From DASUFP01 sp036274495 (GTDB taxonomy: Bacteria; Bacteroidota; Bacteroidia; AKYH767-A; OLB10), in the NCBI GenBank assembly GCA_036274495.1, contig DASUFP010000036.1:1-49581 (forward strand): a stretch of DNA of 49,581 nucleotides. Direction: 5' to 3'. The notes beneath the pieces were generated by a model that saw nothing but the letters and a program-made list of their open reading frames with translations, ran no database searches and had not been told where the DNA came from. Made by a program: the position numbers and the translations under genes. Below, one piece after another: positions 34,356 to 42,682 of this stretch (positions are counted from its first letter, which is position 1; every line of letters begins with the position of its first letter).

Positions 34356-35134
34356 GTACTATTGCTAATCTGAAAAATTGGTTTACGTTGAAGCGCCTTC
34401 AACTACTTTTACCCATGTTGTTAGTTGGAACCTATTCTTTTGGCCAGGACGATAAAAAAGAGGTCAGGTCGGGGAACATCAACTACGAACACGGTAATTA
34501 TTCAGAAGCTGAGTTAAAATACAGGAAAGCGCTTGAAAAAAATGCTACCTCCTACCCCGGTACCTACAATTTAGGAAGTTCTTTATACCGACAAGACAAA
34601 AATGAGGAAGCCGCGGCAAGCTATGCAGCTGCAGCAGAAAAGGCAAAAACGAACGAAGAAAAAGCTAAGGCATTTCATAACCTCGGCAATGCCCTGGTGA
34701 AATCGGGTAAATATGAGGAGGGCGTTACCGCCTATAAAAACGCCCTCCGGCTCAATCCCGAAGATAACGATACCCGGTACAACCTGGCCTATGCGCAGTC
34801 AATGCTCCGGAAACAGCAACAGCAACAACAGCAGAACAAGGATCAAAAAGAGAACAAGGATCAAAAGGATAATAAAGATCAAAAGGACAAGCAGCAGCAA
34901 AAAGACAATCAGAATAAGTCACAGGATCAGAAAAATAAAGAAAATGCTGATAACAAGGATCAGCAGCAGCAGGAAAAACCAAAAGAGGGTCAGGAAAAAC
35001 AGCAACCCAGGCCTAAAATTTCGAAAGAAGATGCCGAACGAATATTACAGGCATTAAAAAATAACGAACAGGAACTGAATAAGAAACTTTCTAAAAAGGA
35101 GGGTGTTCCTGTAATTGTAGAGAAAAACTGGTAA
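34352..35134 (+). CDS. batC: BatC, TPR protein with a Gln/Lys/Asn/Asp-rich segment
   Basis: This is a 260-residue exported protein. A signal peptide (LLLPMLLVGTYSFGQ) is followed by three TPR units (about 38-150), for example VRSGNINYEHGNYSEAELKYRKAL. A low-complexity run of Gln, Lys, Asn, Asp and Glu spans about 152-225. A conserved short C-terminal part ends the protein (ISKEDAERILQALKNNEQELNKKL). The last motif occurs in other BatC-like TPR proteins. It lies one base before batD. Confidence 0.9.
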   Translation: MSTIANLKNWFTLKRLQLLLPMLLVGTYSFGQDDKKEVRSGNINYEHGNYSEAELKYRKALEKNATSYPGTYNLGSSLYRQDKNEEAAASYAAAAEKAKTNEEKAKAFHNLGNALVKSGKYEEGVTAYKNALRLNPEDNDTRYNLAYAQSMLRKQQQQQQQNKDQKENKDQKDNKDQKDKQQQKDNQNKSQDQKNKENADNKDQQQQEKPKEGQEKQQPRPKISKEDAERILQALKNNEQELNKKLSKKEGVPVIVEKNW

Positions 35135-35135
35135 A

Positions 35136-37001
35136 ATGCCTGGCACTATCACCATAACGCATTCAAACCGTTTACTGCGGGCTTTAGGGATTGCAGTATT
35201 TTGGTTTGTCATTATACCCCTTTCTGCCGGTGCGCAAACGCTTACCGCAACGGTTACTAAAAATCCTGTAGCGGTAAATGATCAGTTCGAGTTGAAATTT
35301 ACACTTGATGGTTCGGGAACCAAATTCAGAGCACCCTCATTAAATGATTTCATGGTGTTATCAGGGCCCAATCAGTCCCAGAGCATGCAATTCTATAATG
35401 GAAGCATGTCGCAATCGTTAACATTCAGTTACATTTTGCAGGCGAAGAAAGAGGGGACATTCAGAATAAACCCTGCATTGATTGAATCCGGAGGCAAGGA
35501 TATCAGTTCCATGCCCATTTCTATTACCGTAGTGAAAGGGCAGCCCGGAAGCGGACAGGCACAAGGAAACCAGCAGTCGCAAGGTGAAAAAACGAATATT
35601 TCTACCAACAATATATTTATCCGGGTTTCAGTCGACAAATCGTCAGTTTACCTGGGTGAGGCAATTGTTGTAACCTACAAGCTGTACAGCAATGTACAAC
35701 TTGTGAATTATGCCATCAGCAAGGTTCCTGCATTAACCGGATTCTGGAGCCATGATTTGGAAATGCCGGCTCAGTTGCAGCTGCACAACGAAAACATCAA
35801 CGGGGTCACCTATCAGGTTGGTGAAATCAAGAAGGCAGTGATATTTCCCCAGCAATCCGGTACGCTTACAATTGATCCGATGGAGGGGGAAGTAATTGCA
35901 CGGATCCAGGTAAAGCGTGCCAAATCAAATAACCCCTTTGATTTGTTTAACGATCCCTTTTTCAACGATCCTTTCTTTGGTGCTGGAGGTTACAGGGATG
36001 TCAGATACGCTGTTAAAAGTGATCCGGTAAGAGTTACTGTAAAGGACCTGCCCCCTAATCCGCCCTCCTCATTTAAAGGTGCTGTTGGTAAGTTCAGTAT
36101 GGCGGCATCTATCGACAAGCCTGCTCCCAAAGCCAACGATGCAGTTTCTCTAAAAGTTAAAATTTCGGGAAGTGGTAATTTAAAGTTACTCGATGCTCCT
36201 TCAATAGCTGTACCGGAAGATATTGAAACATACGAACCAAAGACTACAGACAATGTTGCTTTTTCGGTAAAGGGTGCAAACGGAACACGTACCATTGAAT
36301 ACCTGTTAATTCCGAGGATACCCGGCAAATACGATTTGGGAGAAGTTGCCTTCAGTTACTTTGATCCGGCTAAAAAATCATACGTAACAATAAACAAGGG
36401 TCCTTTCAGCCTGCAGGTGGAAAAAGGTGCAGATGGAGGATATGCAACTGTGGGTTCCGGTAAATCGGAGTTTAAAGTTCTCGGCAGAGACATTCGTTTT
36501 ATTAAAACCAACGTTCCTGATTTTATTGAAACAGGGCACAGCTTTGTCGGATCGTGGTTGTTCTGGCTTTTGGTCATCCTTCCTCCTCTTCTTTTTGCCG
36601 GTGCGCTGCTCTACTATCGGAAAAACAGGGAAGCACTGATGAATGTGGCACTTATGAGATCCAAAAAAGCCGGAAAAATGGCCAGAAAAAGATTGTCGAA
36701 GGCTAAAGCTTTGCTGGATACCGGAAATGAAGCCGGATTCTATGATGAGACATCGAAGGCGTTATGGGATTATTCGGGTCACAAGCTGGGAATTCCTGTG
36801 GCATCACTATCGAAAGAAATATTAACAGCTAAATTGCTCGGCTCGGGTATTGATAAGAGTCTTGTACAGGGTTTTTCAGACCTTATTGACAGTTGTGAAA
36901 TGTCAAGGTTTGCAGGAGCGGTTTCAAACGGCACGCCGTCTGCAGTATATGAAAAAGCAATAGAACTAATCAGCAGTATAGAAAATGGGCTTTCGAAATA
37001 A
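35136..37001 (+). CDS. batD: BatD, large exported membrane protein
   Basis: This is a 621-residue protein. A signal peptide (ending near SAGAQ) is followed by several Ig-like beta domains (QTLTATVTKNPVAVNDQFELKF, then FIRVSVDKSSVYLGEAIVV, then FSMAASIDKPAPKANDAVSL). One membrane helix lies near residue 475-495 (WLFWLLVILPPLLFAGALLY), and a cytoplasmic helical tail ends the chain. An FDLFNDPFFNDPFF aromatic loop lies about residue 268. Matches the BatD family in order and length. It overlaps batE by 17 bases. Confidence 0.93.
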   Translation: MPGTITITHSNRLLRALGIAVFWFVIIPLSAGAQTLTATVTKNPVAVNDQFELKFTLDGSGTKFRAPSLNDFMVLSGPNQSQSMQFYNGSMSQSLTFSYILQAKKEGTFRINPALIESGGKDISSMPISITVVKGQPGSGQAQGNQQSQGEKTNISTNNIFIRVSVDKSSVYLGEAIVVTYKLYSNVQLVNYAISKVPALTGFWSHDLEMPAQLQLHNENINGVTYQVGEIKKAVIFPQQSGTLTIDPMEGEVIARIQVKRAKSNNPFDLFNDPFFNDPFFGAGGYRDVRYAVKSDPVRVTVKDLPPNPPSSFKGAVGKFSMAASIDKPAPKANDAVSLKVKISGSGNLKLLDAPSIAVPEDIETYEPKTTDNVAFSVKGANGTRTIEYLLIPRIPGKYDLGEVAFSYFDPAKKSYVTINKGPFSLQVEKGADGGYATVGSGKSEFKVLGRDIRFIKTNVPDFIETGHSFVGSWLFWLLVILPPLLFAGALLYYRKNREALMNVALMRSKKAGKMARKRLSKAKALLDTGNEAGFYDETSKALWDYSGHKLGIPVASLSKEILTAKLLGSGIDKSLVQGFSDLIDSCEMSRFAGAVSNGTPSAVYEKAIELISSIENGLSK

Positions 37002-37761
37002 AAATCTTGTACTGACACTGATGCTGGTGTTTGGGCTGTTGTCATCGGCCGTATCAGCTGAGTCTTCAGCTGAGTCGCTGTTTAAAAAGGGAAATGATCT
37101 CTATTCGGCAGAAAAGTACTCGGATGCCATTACAGCATATGAACAGTTGATCGACAAAGGTGTGGCTGCACCAGAATTGTATTATAATCTTGGTAATGCC
37201 TTTTATAAATCCGGTATTTATCCTAAGGCGATATTGAATTACGAGAGAGCATTAAGACTTTCTCCGGGCGATGCGGATATTGAATACAATTTAAAAATGG
37301 CAAATCTCCATTCCATTGATAAAATTGAACCGCTACCTGAAGTTTTCTACGAAAAGTGGATTGATTCATTTATTTACGGTGCAGCTCCGTACCCACGTGC
37401 AGTTACCGGAATTGTTTTGTTTTGGCTTGCTTTAATAGCAGGGGTTGCATATGTATTTCTTTCCGGATCAACCGTAAAAAAAATCACGTTTACGGGCGGA
37501 ACGATTTTGCTGTTTGCCGCATGCTTTACGTTTTTCCTTACTTTTAAACAGCACCGGCAGTTAAACGACCATAGCGATGCAATTGTTTTTTCTGAAAATG
37601 TTTATGTGAAAAGCTCTCCTGACGAAGGCAGTGCAAATCTTTTTATGTTGCACTCCGGGACTAAAGTAAAGGTTCTGGACCAGCTTAAAGACTGGAAAAA
37701 AATAAGAATTGCCAACGGCAATGAGGGATGGATCAGTTCAGGCGGCCTCGAGTCGATTTAA
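36985..37761 (+). CDS. batE: BatE, TPR and SH3 domain protein
   Basis: This is a 258-residue membrane protein. A signal peptide (ending SAVSAE) is followed by two TPR units (LFKKGNDLYSAEKYSDAITAYEQL; LYYNLGNAFYKSGIYPKAILNYERAL), then two membrane helices (about 132-155 and 160-185). A bacterial SH3 domain (VYVKSSPDEGSANLFMLHSGTKVKVLDQL, GWISSGGLESI) ends the chain. It closes the Bat operon proper, and the phosphoesterase gene follows nine bases later. Confidence 0.93.
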   Translation: MGFRNKNLVLTLMLVFGLLSSAVSAESSAESLFKKGNDLYSAEKYSDAITAYEQLIDKGVAAPELYYNLGNAFYKSGIYPKAILNYERALRLSPGDADIEYNLKMANLHSIDKIEPLPEVFYEKWIDSFIYGAAPYPRAVTGIVLFWLALIAGVAYVFLSGSTVKKITFTGGTILLFAACFTFFLTFKQHRQLNDHSDAIVFSENVYVKSSPDEGSANLFMLHSGTKVKVLDQLKDWKKIRIANGNEGWISSGGLESI

Positions 37762-37770
37762 CAGGATTTG

Positions 37771-38295
37771 ATGGTAATCGGTATTATATCCGACACTCAT
37801 GGTTGGCTGGATGAGGCAGCGTTGAAACACTTTGGTGAAGTTGATGCCATCTGGCATGCCGGAGATATTGGAAGCCTGGCAGTTGCCGATGCCTTAGCTG
37901 CTGTTAAACCCCTCAAAGCTGTTTACGGAAACATAGACGGACAGGAAATCAGAAGTGCATTCCCCGCTGAACTTTTATTTGAGGTGCAGGGACTAAAAGT
38001 GCTGATGACGCATATAGGAGGGTTACCGGGTCGCTATCCGGCTTCAATTCAACAGTTGATGGAAAAGCATAAACCTGATATTTTTGTGTGCGGCCACTCA
38101 CATATTCTTAAGGTTACCCGCTCCGGAAAAATGTTGCATATAAATCCGGGGGCTGCCGGGAAGCACGGCTTTCATCAGGTAAGAACAGTGGTGTTGATGA
38201 CCCTTTCGGGAGGAAAGATTCAACACCTGGATGTTGTGGAATTAGGACCAAGAACTGAACTGTCAACCTCCAGATCATCGGATACGGTCAGCTGA
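37771..38295 (+). CDS. YfcE/MJ0936-type metallophosphoesterase
   Basis: This is a 174-residue calcineurin-like phosphodiesterase. The metal-binding motifs SDTHG (near the start), HAGDIG, GNID, H in THIGG, and CGHSH are all present. Members hydrolyse phosphodiesters in vitro; the natural substrate is unknown. I chose the ATG at 37771 rather than the preceding TTG. It may be read with the Bat operon (nine-base gap). The 3' end overlaps the convergent DUF4293 gene by 21 bases. Confidence 0.9.
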   Translation: MVIGIISDTHGWLDEAALKHFGEVDAIWHAGDIGSLAVADALAAVKPLKAVYGNIDGQEIRSAFPAELLFEVQGLKVLMTHIGGLPGRYPASIQQLMEKHKPDIFVCGHSHILKVTRSGKMLHINPGAAGKHGFHQVRTVVLMTLSGGKIQHLDVVELGPRTELSTSRSSDTVS

Positions 38296-38739
38296 ACGGA
38301 CCAATTCCTCATCTTTTTTGATGGCTTTTATGGCCCTGATCAGTACAAAGAGCTGGACAAAAAGGAGATAAACGCCAACTAAATAGCGACTTTTTTCATC
38401 CCCGGCATTGTTATAATAGTCTGAATACCAAAATGTTCCGGCCAAAACCAGACAGGAGATAAAAAATGCCAGCATGGTAATTTTTATCTGGCCCGGACGG
38501 TTTCTGTACATAAAGATGGCTATGAGACTTAAAATTCCTACCGCTGTATTACAGATAAGAAGTGGCCAGGCAATAGTAAGCTGACCGGGTGCAGTTTCAA
38601 AACCGGTAACCTTGAGCGTAACAGGTACATCGCCATTTGCCGGATCAAAGTGAGTTTTCTGGCTTAAAGGCATGAAATAGAGTGCTACAGCGATAAATAA
38701 GGCAAAAAGCAAAAGCAGTGACTGAATACGTTGAATCAT
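38275..38739 (-). CDS. DUF4293 four-helix membrane protein
   Basis: This is a 154-residue protein with four hydrophobic segments (about 5-25, 58-78, 85-105 and 119-138) and the Bacteroidota DUF4293 pattern MIQRIQSLLLLFALF at its start. Members are often found beside rho, as here, with divergent transcription. The function is unknown. Its tail is basic (AIKAIKKDEELVRS). Its 3' end overlaps the phosphoesterase gene by 21 bases. Confidence 0.86.
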   Translation of the reverse strand: MIQRIQSLLLLFALFIAVALYFMPLSQKTHFDPANGDVPVTLKVTGFETAPGQLTIAWPLLICNTAVGILSLIAIFMYRNRPGQIKITMLAFFISCLVLAGTFWYSDYYNNAGDEKSRYLVGVYLLFVQLFVLIRAIKAIKKDEELVRSADRIR

Positions 38740-38761
38740 AAGACGTTCGAGATTATCGGGG

Positions 38762-38792
38762 TAAAGGTACCGGAGCCTGTCGAAAAATACAA
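38762..38792 (-). promoter_or_regulatory. DUF4293 promoter (TTG-N20-TACCTTTA)
   Basis: Read on the minus strand, TTG (38792-38790) is followed after 20 bases by TACCTTTA (38769-38762), seven of eight of TAnnTTTG, ending 22 bases before the ATG. Beyond it, AACATATGTT (38806-38815) is a 10-base palindrome that could be an operator, but this is a guess. Confidence 0.55.
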
Positions 38793-38838
38793 TGAAACCT
38801 TTTTAAACATATGTTGTTTAATGAAATTAGTAAAAAAC

Positions 38839-38869
38839 TTGCAGTTTTAATTATTATCAATTAATATTG
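38839..38869 (+). promoter_or_regulatory. rho promoter candidate (TTG-N20-TAATATTG)
   Basis: TTG (38839-38841) is followed after 20 bases by TAATATTG (38862-38869), seven of eight of TAnnTTTG. It would give a leader of about 145 bases before the rho ATG. Long leaders with autogenous control are known for rho in other bacteria. No open reading frame is evident in the leader. Confidence 0.45.
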
Positions 38870-39019
38870 CGCCTGTGTTGAGTCTGTTTTCGATTCAATG
38901 CTTTTTTCTCCTCACCTCAATTCCCAGGTATTTACTATCAGCACTTAGTTCTGTTTCCTGATCATATTATTTTCAGCAACACATGTTGTTGCATATAGCC
39001 CAACCATAAAAAACATTTC

Positions 39020-40657
39020 ATGTACGAAATTGCAGAGCTCAGCGAAAAGCTCCTTCCCGAATTGAAGGAAATTGCAAAAGAATTAAAAATCGAAAACTTC
39101 GACAGTCTGAAAAAGCAGGATCTGATTTATCGGATTCTTGATTTTCAGGCAGCCAATCCGGTTGCGGCCCCGGTCAAAAAGGAACGCGAAAAGGAAAAAG
39201 CAGTAGCCGTTCCTGTAGCAGCTACACCCGATATTTCAGAAAACGAGGATGGCCGTCCGAAACGCCGGAGAATACCACCGCCCCGTTCTTCAGATGCTCA
39301 GGAACCAACTCCCGTTGCGGCTGCTGCACCTGCCGAAAATAAAAATCAGGTTCGTGAGCCACGAAACCAAAGGTCCAGTGAGCCTGCACCAACACAAAAC
39401 GCAAATACCGCTCCTCCCCTGCCACCTGCTGCACCTGCACAGTACCATTTTGATCAGCCGGTGAAAAATGAACCCAACTTTAATCGTGAATCACGGGATC
39501 ATTCACAGCGAGAGCGAAAAATAGCTGAACCCGCATACGATTTCGACGGGATAATTGAAGTAGAAGGCGTTCTTGAACTCATGCCGGAAGGATTTGGCTT
39601 TCTGCGCTCTTCCGATTACAACTACCTGGCCTCTCCGGATGATGTGTATGTTTCGCAGTCACAAATAAAACTGTTCGGACTTAAAACCGGTGATACGGTT
39701 CAGGGTACGGTGCGTCCGCCTAAAGAAGGAGAGAAATACTTCCCGCTTATAAAAGTTGATCTGATTAACGGACAGGATCCTGCTGTTGTCAGAGACCGGG
39801 TTCCATTCGATCATTTAACCCCGCTTTTTCCTTATGAAAAACTTCAGCTCGCCCCTGACGGAGCCAGTTATTCAACAAGGGTTATGGACATGTTTACTCC
39901 CATCGGAAAAGGACAACGGGCACTTATTGTAGCTCAACCCAAAACCGGTAAAACCGTTCTCTTAAAAGAAGTAGCGAATGCTATTGCAACAAGTCATCCG
40001 GAAGTCTACCTGATTATTTTGTTGATTGATGAACGTCCGGAAGAGGTAACCGATATGGCAAGAAGCGTAAGAGCCGAAGTGGTTGCGTCAACTTTTGACG
40101 AACCTGCCGAAAGGCATGTGAAAATTGCCAACATCGTTCTTGAAAAAGCCAAACGTATGGTTGAGTGCGGTCATGATGTGGTGATTTTGCTCGATTCGAT
40201 TACACGATTGGCAAGAGCATACAATACCGTTGCACCTGCTTCAGGCAAAATTTTATCGGGTGGTGTTGACGCAAACGCGTTGCACAAACCCAAACGTTTT
40301 TTTGGCGCTGCCAGAAAAATTGAAAAAGGTGGTTCGCTTACCATTATTGCCACAGCACTTATCGATACCGGTTCTAAGATGGATGAGGTCATTTTTGAGG
40401 AATTTAAAGGAACAGGTAACATGGAATTACAACTCGACCGTAAACTCTCCAACAAACGTGTTTATCCTGCCATTGATCTGGTGGCATCTTCAACCCGGCG
40501 CGAAGATTTGCTGCTTGACAAAGAAATGCTGCAAAAAATGTGGATTCTTAGAAATCACCTTGCCGATATGAACCCTATGGAGGCGATGGAATTTTTACTT
40601 ACCCAGATGAGAGGTACAAAATCGAACGAAGAATTTATGATATCGATGAACAGTTAA
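39020..40657 (+). CDS. rho: transcription termination factor Rho
   Basis: This 545-residue hexameric RNA helicase ends transcription. An N-terminal Rho_N helix bundle (residues 1-45) is followed by a disordered Pro/Ala/Glu/Arg-rich insertion (about 46-165) that is typical of Bacteroidota Rho and may affect RNA binding or condensation. A cold-shock-type RNA-binding domain (GVLELMPEGFGFLRSSDYNYL, about 190) and the ATPase core follow, with Walker A AQPKTGKTVLL, Walker B VVILLDSITRLARAYN and Q-loop ILSGGVDANAL. It ends at a strong terminator shared with the convergent gene. Confidence 0.97.
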   Translation: MYEIAELSEKLLPELKEIAKELKIENFDSLKKQDLIYRILDFQAANPVAAPVKKEREKEKAVAVPVAATPDISENEDGRPKRRRIPPPRSSDAQEPTPVAAAAPAENKNQVREPRNQRSSEPAPTQNANTAPPLPPAAPAQYHFDQPVKNEPNFNRESRDHSQRERKIAEPAYDFDGIIEVEGVLELMPEGFGFLRSSDYNYLASPDDVYVSQSQIKLFGLKTGDTVQGTVRPPKEGEKYFPLIKVDLINGQDPAVVRDRVPFDHLTPLFPYEKLQLAPDGASYSTRVMDMFTPIGKGQRALIVAQPKTGKTVLLKEVANAIATSHPEVYLIILLIDERPEEVTDMARSVRAEVVASTFDEPAERHVKIANIVLEKAKRMVECGHDVVILLDSITRLARAYNTVAPASGKILSGGVDANALHKPKRFFGAARKIEKGGSLTIIATALIDTGSKMDEVIFEEFKGTGNMELQLDRKLSNKRVYPAIDLVASSTRREDLLLDKEMLQKMWILRNHLADMNPMEAMEFLLTQMRGTKSNEEFMISMNS

Positions 40658-40673
40658 AATTCCTGTTACAAAT

Positions 40674-40702
40674 AAAAAAACCCGGCATTGCCGGGTTTTT
40701 TT
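40674..40702. terminator. bidirectional terminator between rho and the Ig-like gene
   Basis: AAAAAAACCCGGC (40674-40686) pairs perfectly with GCCGGGTTTTTTT (40690-40702) around a three-base loop (ATT), giving a very stable hairpin with A- and T-runs on both sides. Confidence 0.93.
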
Positions 40703-40720
40703 ATGCCCAATAGTTTGAAG

Positions 40721-42568
40721 TTATTCCGTTTTGATAACCTTTATGGTACGGCGCTGATCTCCCATCAGCAGTTCAGCAATATAGATTCCGGGTGAGAGAC
40801 CGGAAACATCAAACGAGCCCTCATCTGAAGGTGTAACTGAGGCTTCAACAATCCTCCCGGTAAGGTCATAAAAATGTACCTGAACCAACCCTTCGGCCTT
40901 TGAATGTATTTCAAAATGTATGTCACCTTGTGATGGATTCGGAAAGGCTGATACAGTAAACATATCATCATTGTTCAGCTCATCTGCGGCTTCACGGCAG
41001 GGAACAAAAACCTGAATGGTATTGCTTGTACGGGTGCACCCATATGAATTTGTTACAATGCACCGGTATTTAGCGGCTAAAGTTGCATTGTAGGTGATTC
41101 CATTAGCACCTGAGATTAAGTTGGTATTACGTTTCCATTGGTAGGAATAACCGGTTCCGGCATTTGCAGTTAAGTCAACACTGCCTCCTGCACAAAATGA
41201 GGTAGGCCCACCGGCTGTAATGGTTGCCACAGGCAGTGGAAAAACGCTTAGAACAATATTGTTTGAGGTCCTGGTACATCCATTTGAATCAGTTACTCTG
41301 ACGGTATATTTCCCTGTTTTCTTTGCTTCATAATTTGAAGCAACAGCGCCGCCGATATAATTGCCATATTTTCGCCACTGGTAGGTAAAAGGCCCAGAAC
41401 CACTTACTGAAGAGACAAGTTCAACCGAATCGCGGACACAAAATTCAGCAGGCCCCGAAGCTGTAATTGTCACAATAGGCGCAGGAAGTGTAGTAACTGA
41501 TACCGGATTTGAAACGTTGGTTCCGCATGCCGCAGTTGTTGCAACCGTGTAACTGCCTGTTGATCCGGCATTATACGTTACACCGGTAGCACCATTTATG
41601 AGATTACCGTTTTTGTACCATTGAAATGAATATCCTGGATTTGGAGATCCGGGATACCCGGACAAGGTTACAGTATTTCCACCGCAAAAGGTCAAATTAC
41701 CTAATGCTGTTATGGTGGGACTGTTCGTTTGAACAGGAATCTTTAATTCGGCGGAAGTACGTATGCAGGCTCCGCCCAGCTGTTTTACCCTGACAGTAAG
41801 AGTGTCGTATGCATTTGAGATTATTGCATAATGCAATGTTGCGCCTGTACCGATTGTAATATAGGATGTACCGATAAAAAACCGCTCCCATGTATACTGG
41901 TAATTGGGATTCGGATTGGTGATTTCAAGAATAACAGTATCCTGAGTGCATGCGGGTACAGGCGATAGTGCCGTAAATTGTGGTAATGCCGGCGGAGCAT
42001 AAAAATTTACGCCGGCTGACAATGCAGATGCACAGGACGAATTAACTGAATAGGAATACAGACCTGTTGAGCTGGCAACATAGGATGAACCGGTTGCTCC
42101 GTTTATCAAAATGCCGTTTTTATACCAGGCAAAAGTGGTGTTGGGAAAACTCTGATAAAAAACAGACGGAATACAAAGAGTTGCTGAATCCAAACAACTA
42201 ATGGGGTCTACATCGTAGGGTTTAGGAAGCAATGTTGAACCTAAGCTACCCGGCAGTGCTCTCACAACAATTGGATTAGAAGGATAATGAATGCTGTTCG
42301 GGTCAGTAGCCACACAAAAGAACTCACCGGTTGCGCAGGCCTGTATTTGTGTTCCGAAGCCATATGATGCAGCGCCTGTAGATGCACCACAGCTGTAATT
42401 GCCTACAAACCATTCATAGGTGAATCCGTTTACCGGATTGGTCACATCCAGGGTTACGCACGATGAACAAACATCGGTGGCACCTGCTGCCTGTATGGTA
42501 GGTGTCTGAGCATTTAAATAACTGCTGATAAACAGTAATACAACAGCAAAAAATGATTGAAATCTCAT
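40721..42568 (-). CDS. type IX secreted multi-Ig-like domain protein
   Basis: This is a 615-residue exported protein. The signal peptide ends near SSYLNA. About six Ig/PKD-like modules of 75-85 residues follow, with repeated cores such as SFQWYKNGNLINGATG and YSYQWKRNTNLISGANG, and GCTRTSN near the end of the later modules. The last about 80 residues form a type A sorting domain (FTVSAFPNPSQGDIHFEI, VHFYDLTGRIV, GLSPGIYIAELLMG, TIKVIKTE). It should be exported by type IX secretion and attached at the surface or released, perhaps an adhesin. No enzymatic domain is seen. Confidence 0.9.
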   Translation of the reverse strand: MRFQSFFAVVLLFISSYLNAQTPTIQAAGATDVCSSCVTLDVTNPVNGFTYEWFVGNYSCGASTGAASYGFGTQIQACATGEFFCVATDPNSIHYPSNPIVVRALPGSLGSTLLPKPYDVDPISCLDSATLCIPSVFYQSFPNTTFAWYKNGILINGATGSSYVASSTGLYSYSVNSSCASALSAGVNFYAPPALPQFTALSPVPACTQDTVILEITNPNPNYQYTWERFFIGTSYITIGTGATLHYAIISNAYDTLTVRVKQLGGACIRTSAELKIPVQTNSPTITALGNLTFCGGNTVTLSGYPGSPNPGYSFQWYKNGNLINGATGVTYNAGSTGSYTVATTAACGTNVSNPVSVTTLPAPIVTITASGPAEFCVRDSVELVSSVSGSGPFTYQWRKYGNYIGGAVASNYEAKKTGKYTVRVTDSNGCTRTSNNIVLSVFPLPVATITAGGPTSFCAGGSVDLTANAGTGYSYQWKRNTNLISGANGITYNATLAAKYRCIVTNSYGCTRTSNTIQVFVPCREAADELNNDDMFTVSAFPNPSQGDIHFEIHSKAEGLVQVHFYDLTGRIVEASVTPSDEGSFDVSGLSPGIYIAELLMGDQRRTIKVIKTE

Positions 42569-42682
42569 GATTTTTTGGATGAATAAGATGAGTAAACTAT
42601 TGAATCAACTAATATCCGCTATTCGTCAATGAAAAGGGGGATATTTTACGCAAAATAAAGGATTTCAATGGTCAATGTCCTG

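Noticed and set aside
34713..35057. Plus-strand frame of 114 codons rich in Arg, Lys and Ile
   Set aside because: It is a shifted reading of the low-complexity part of batC.
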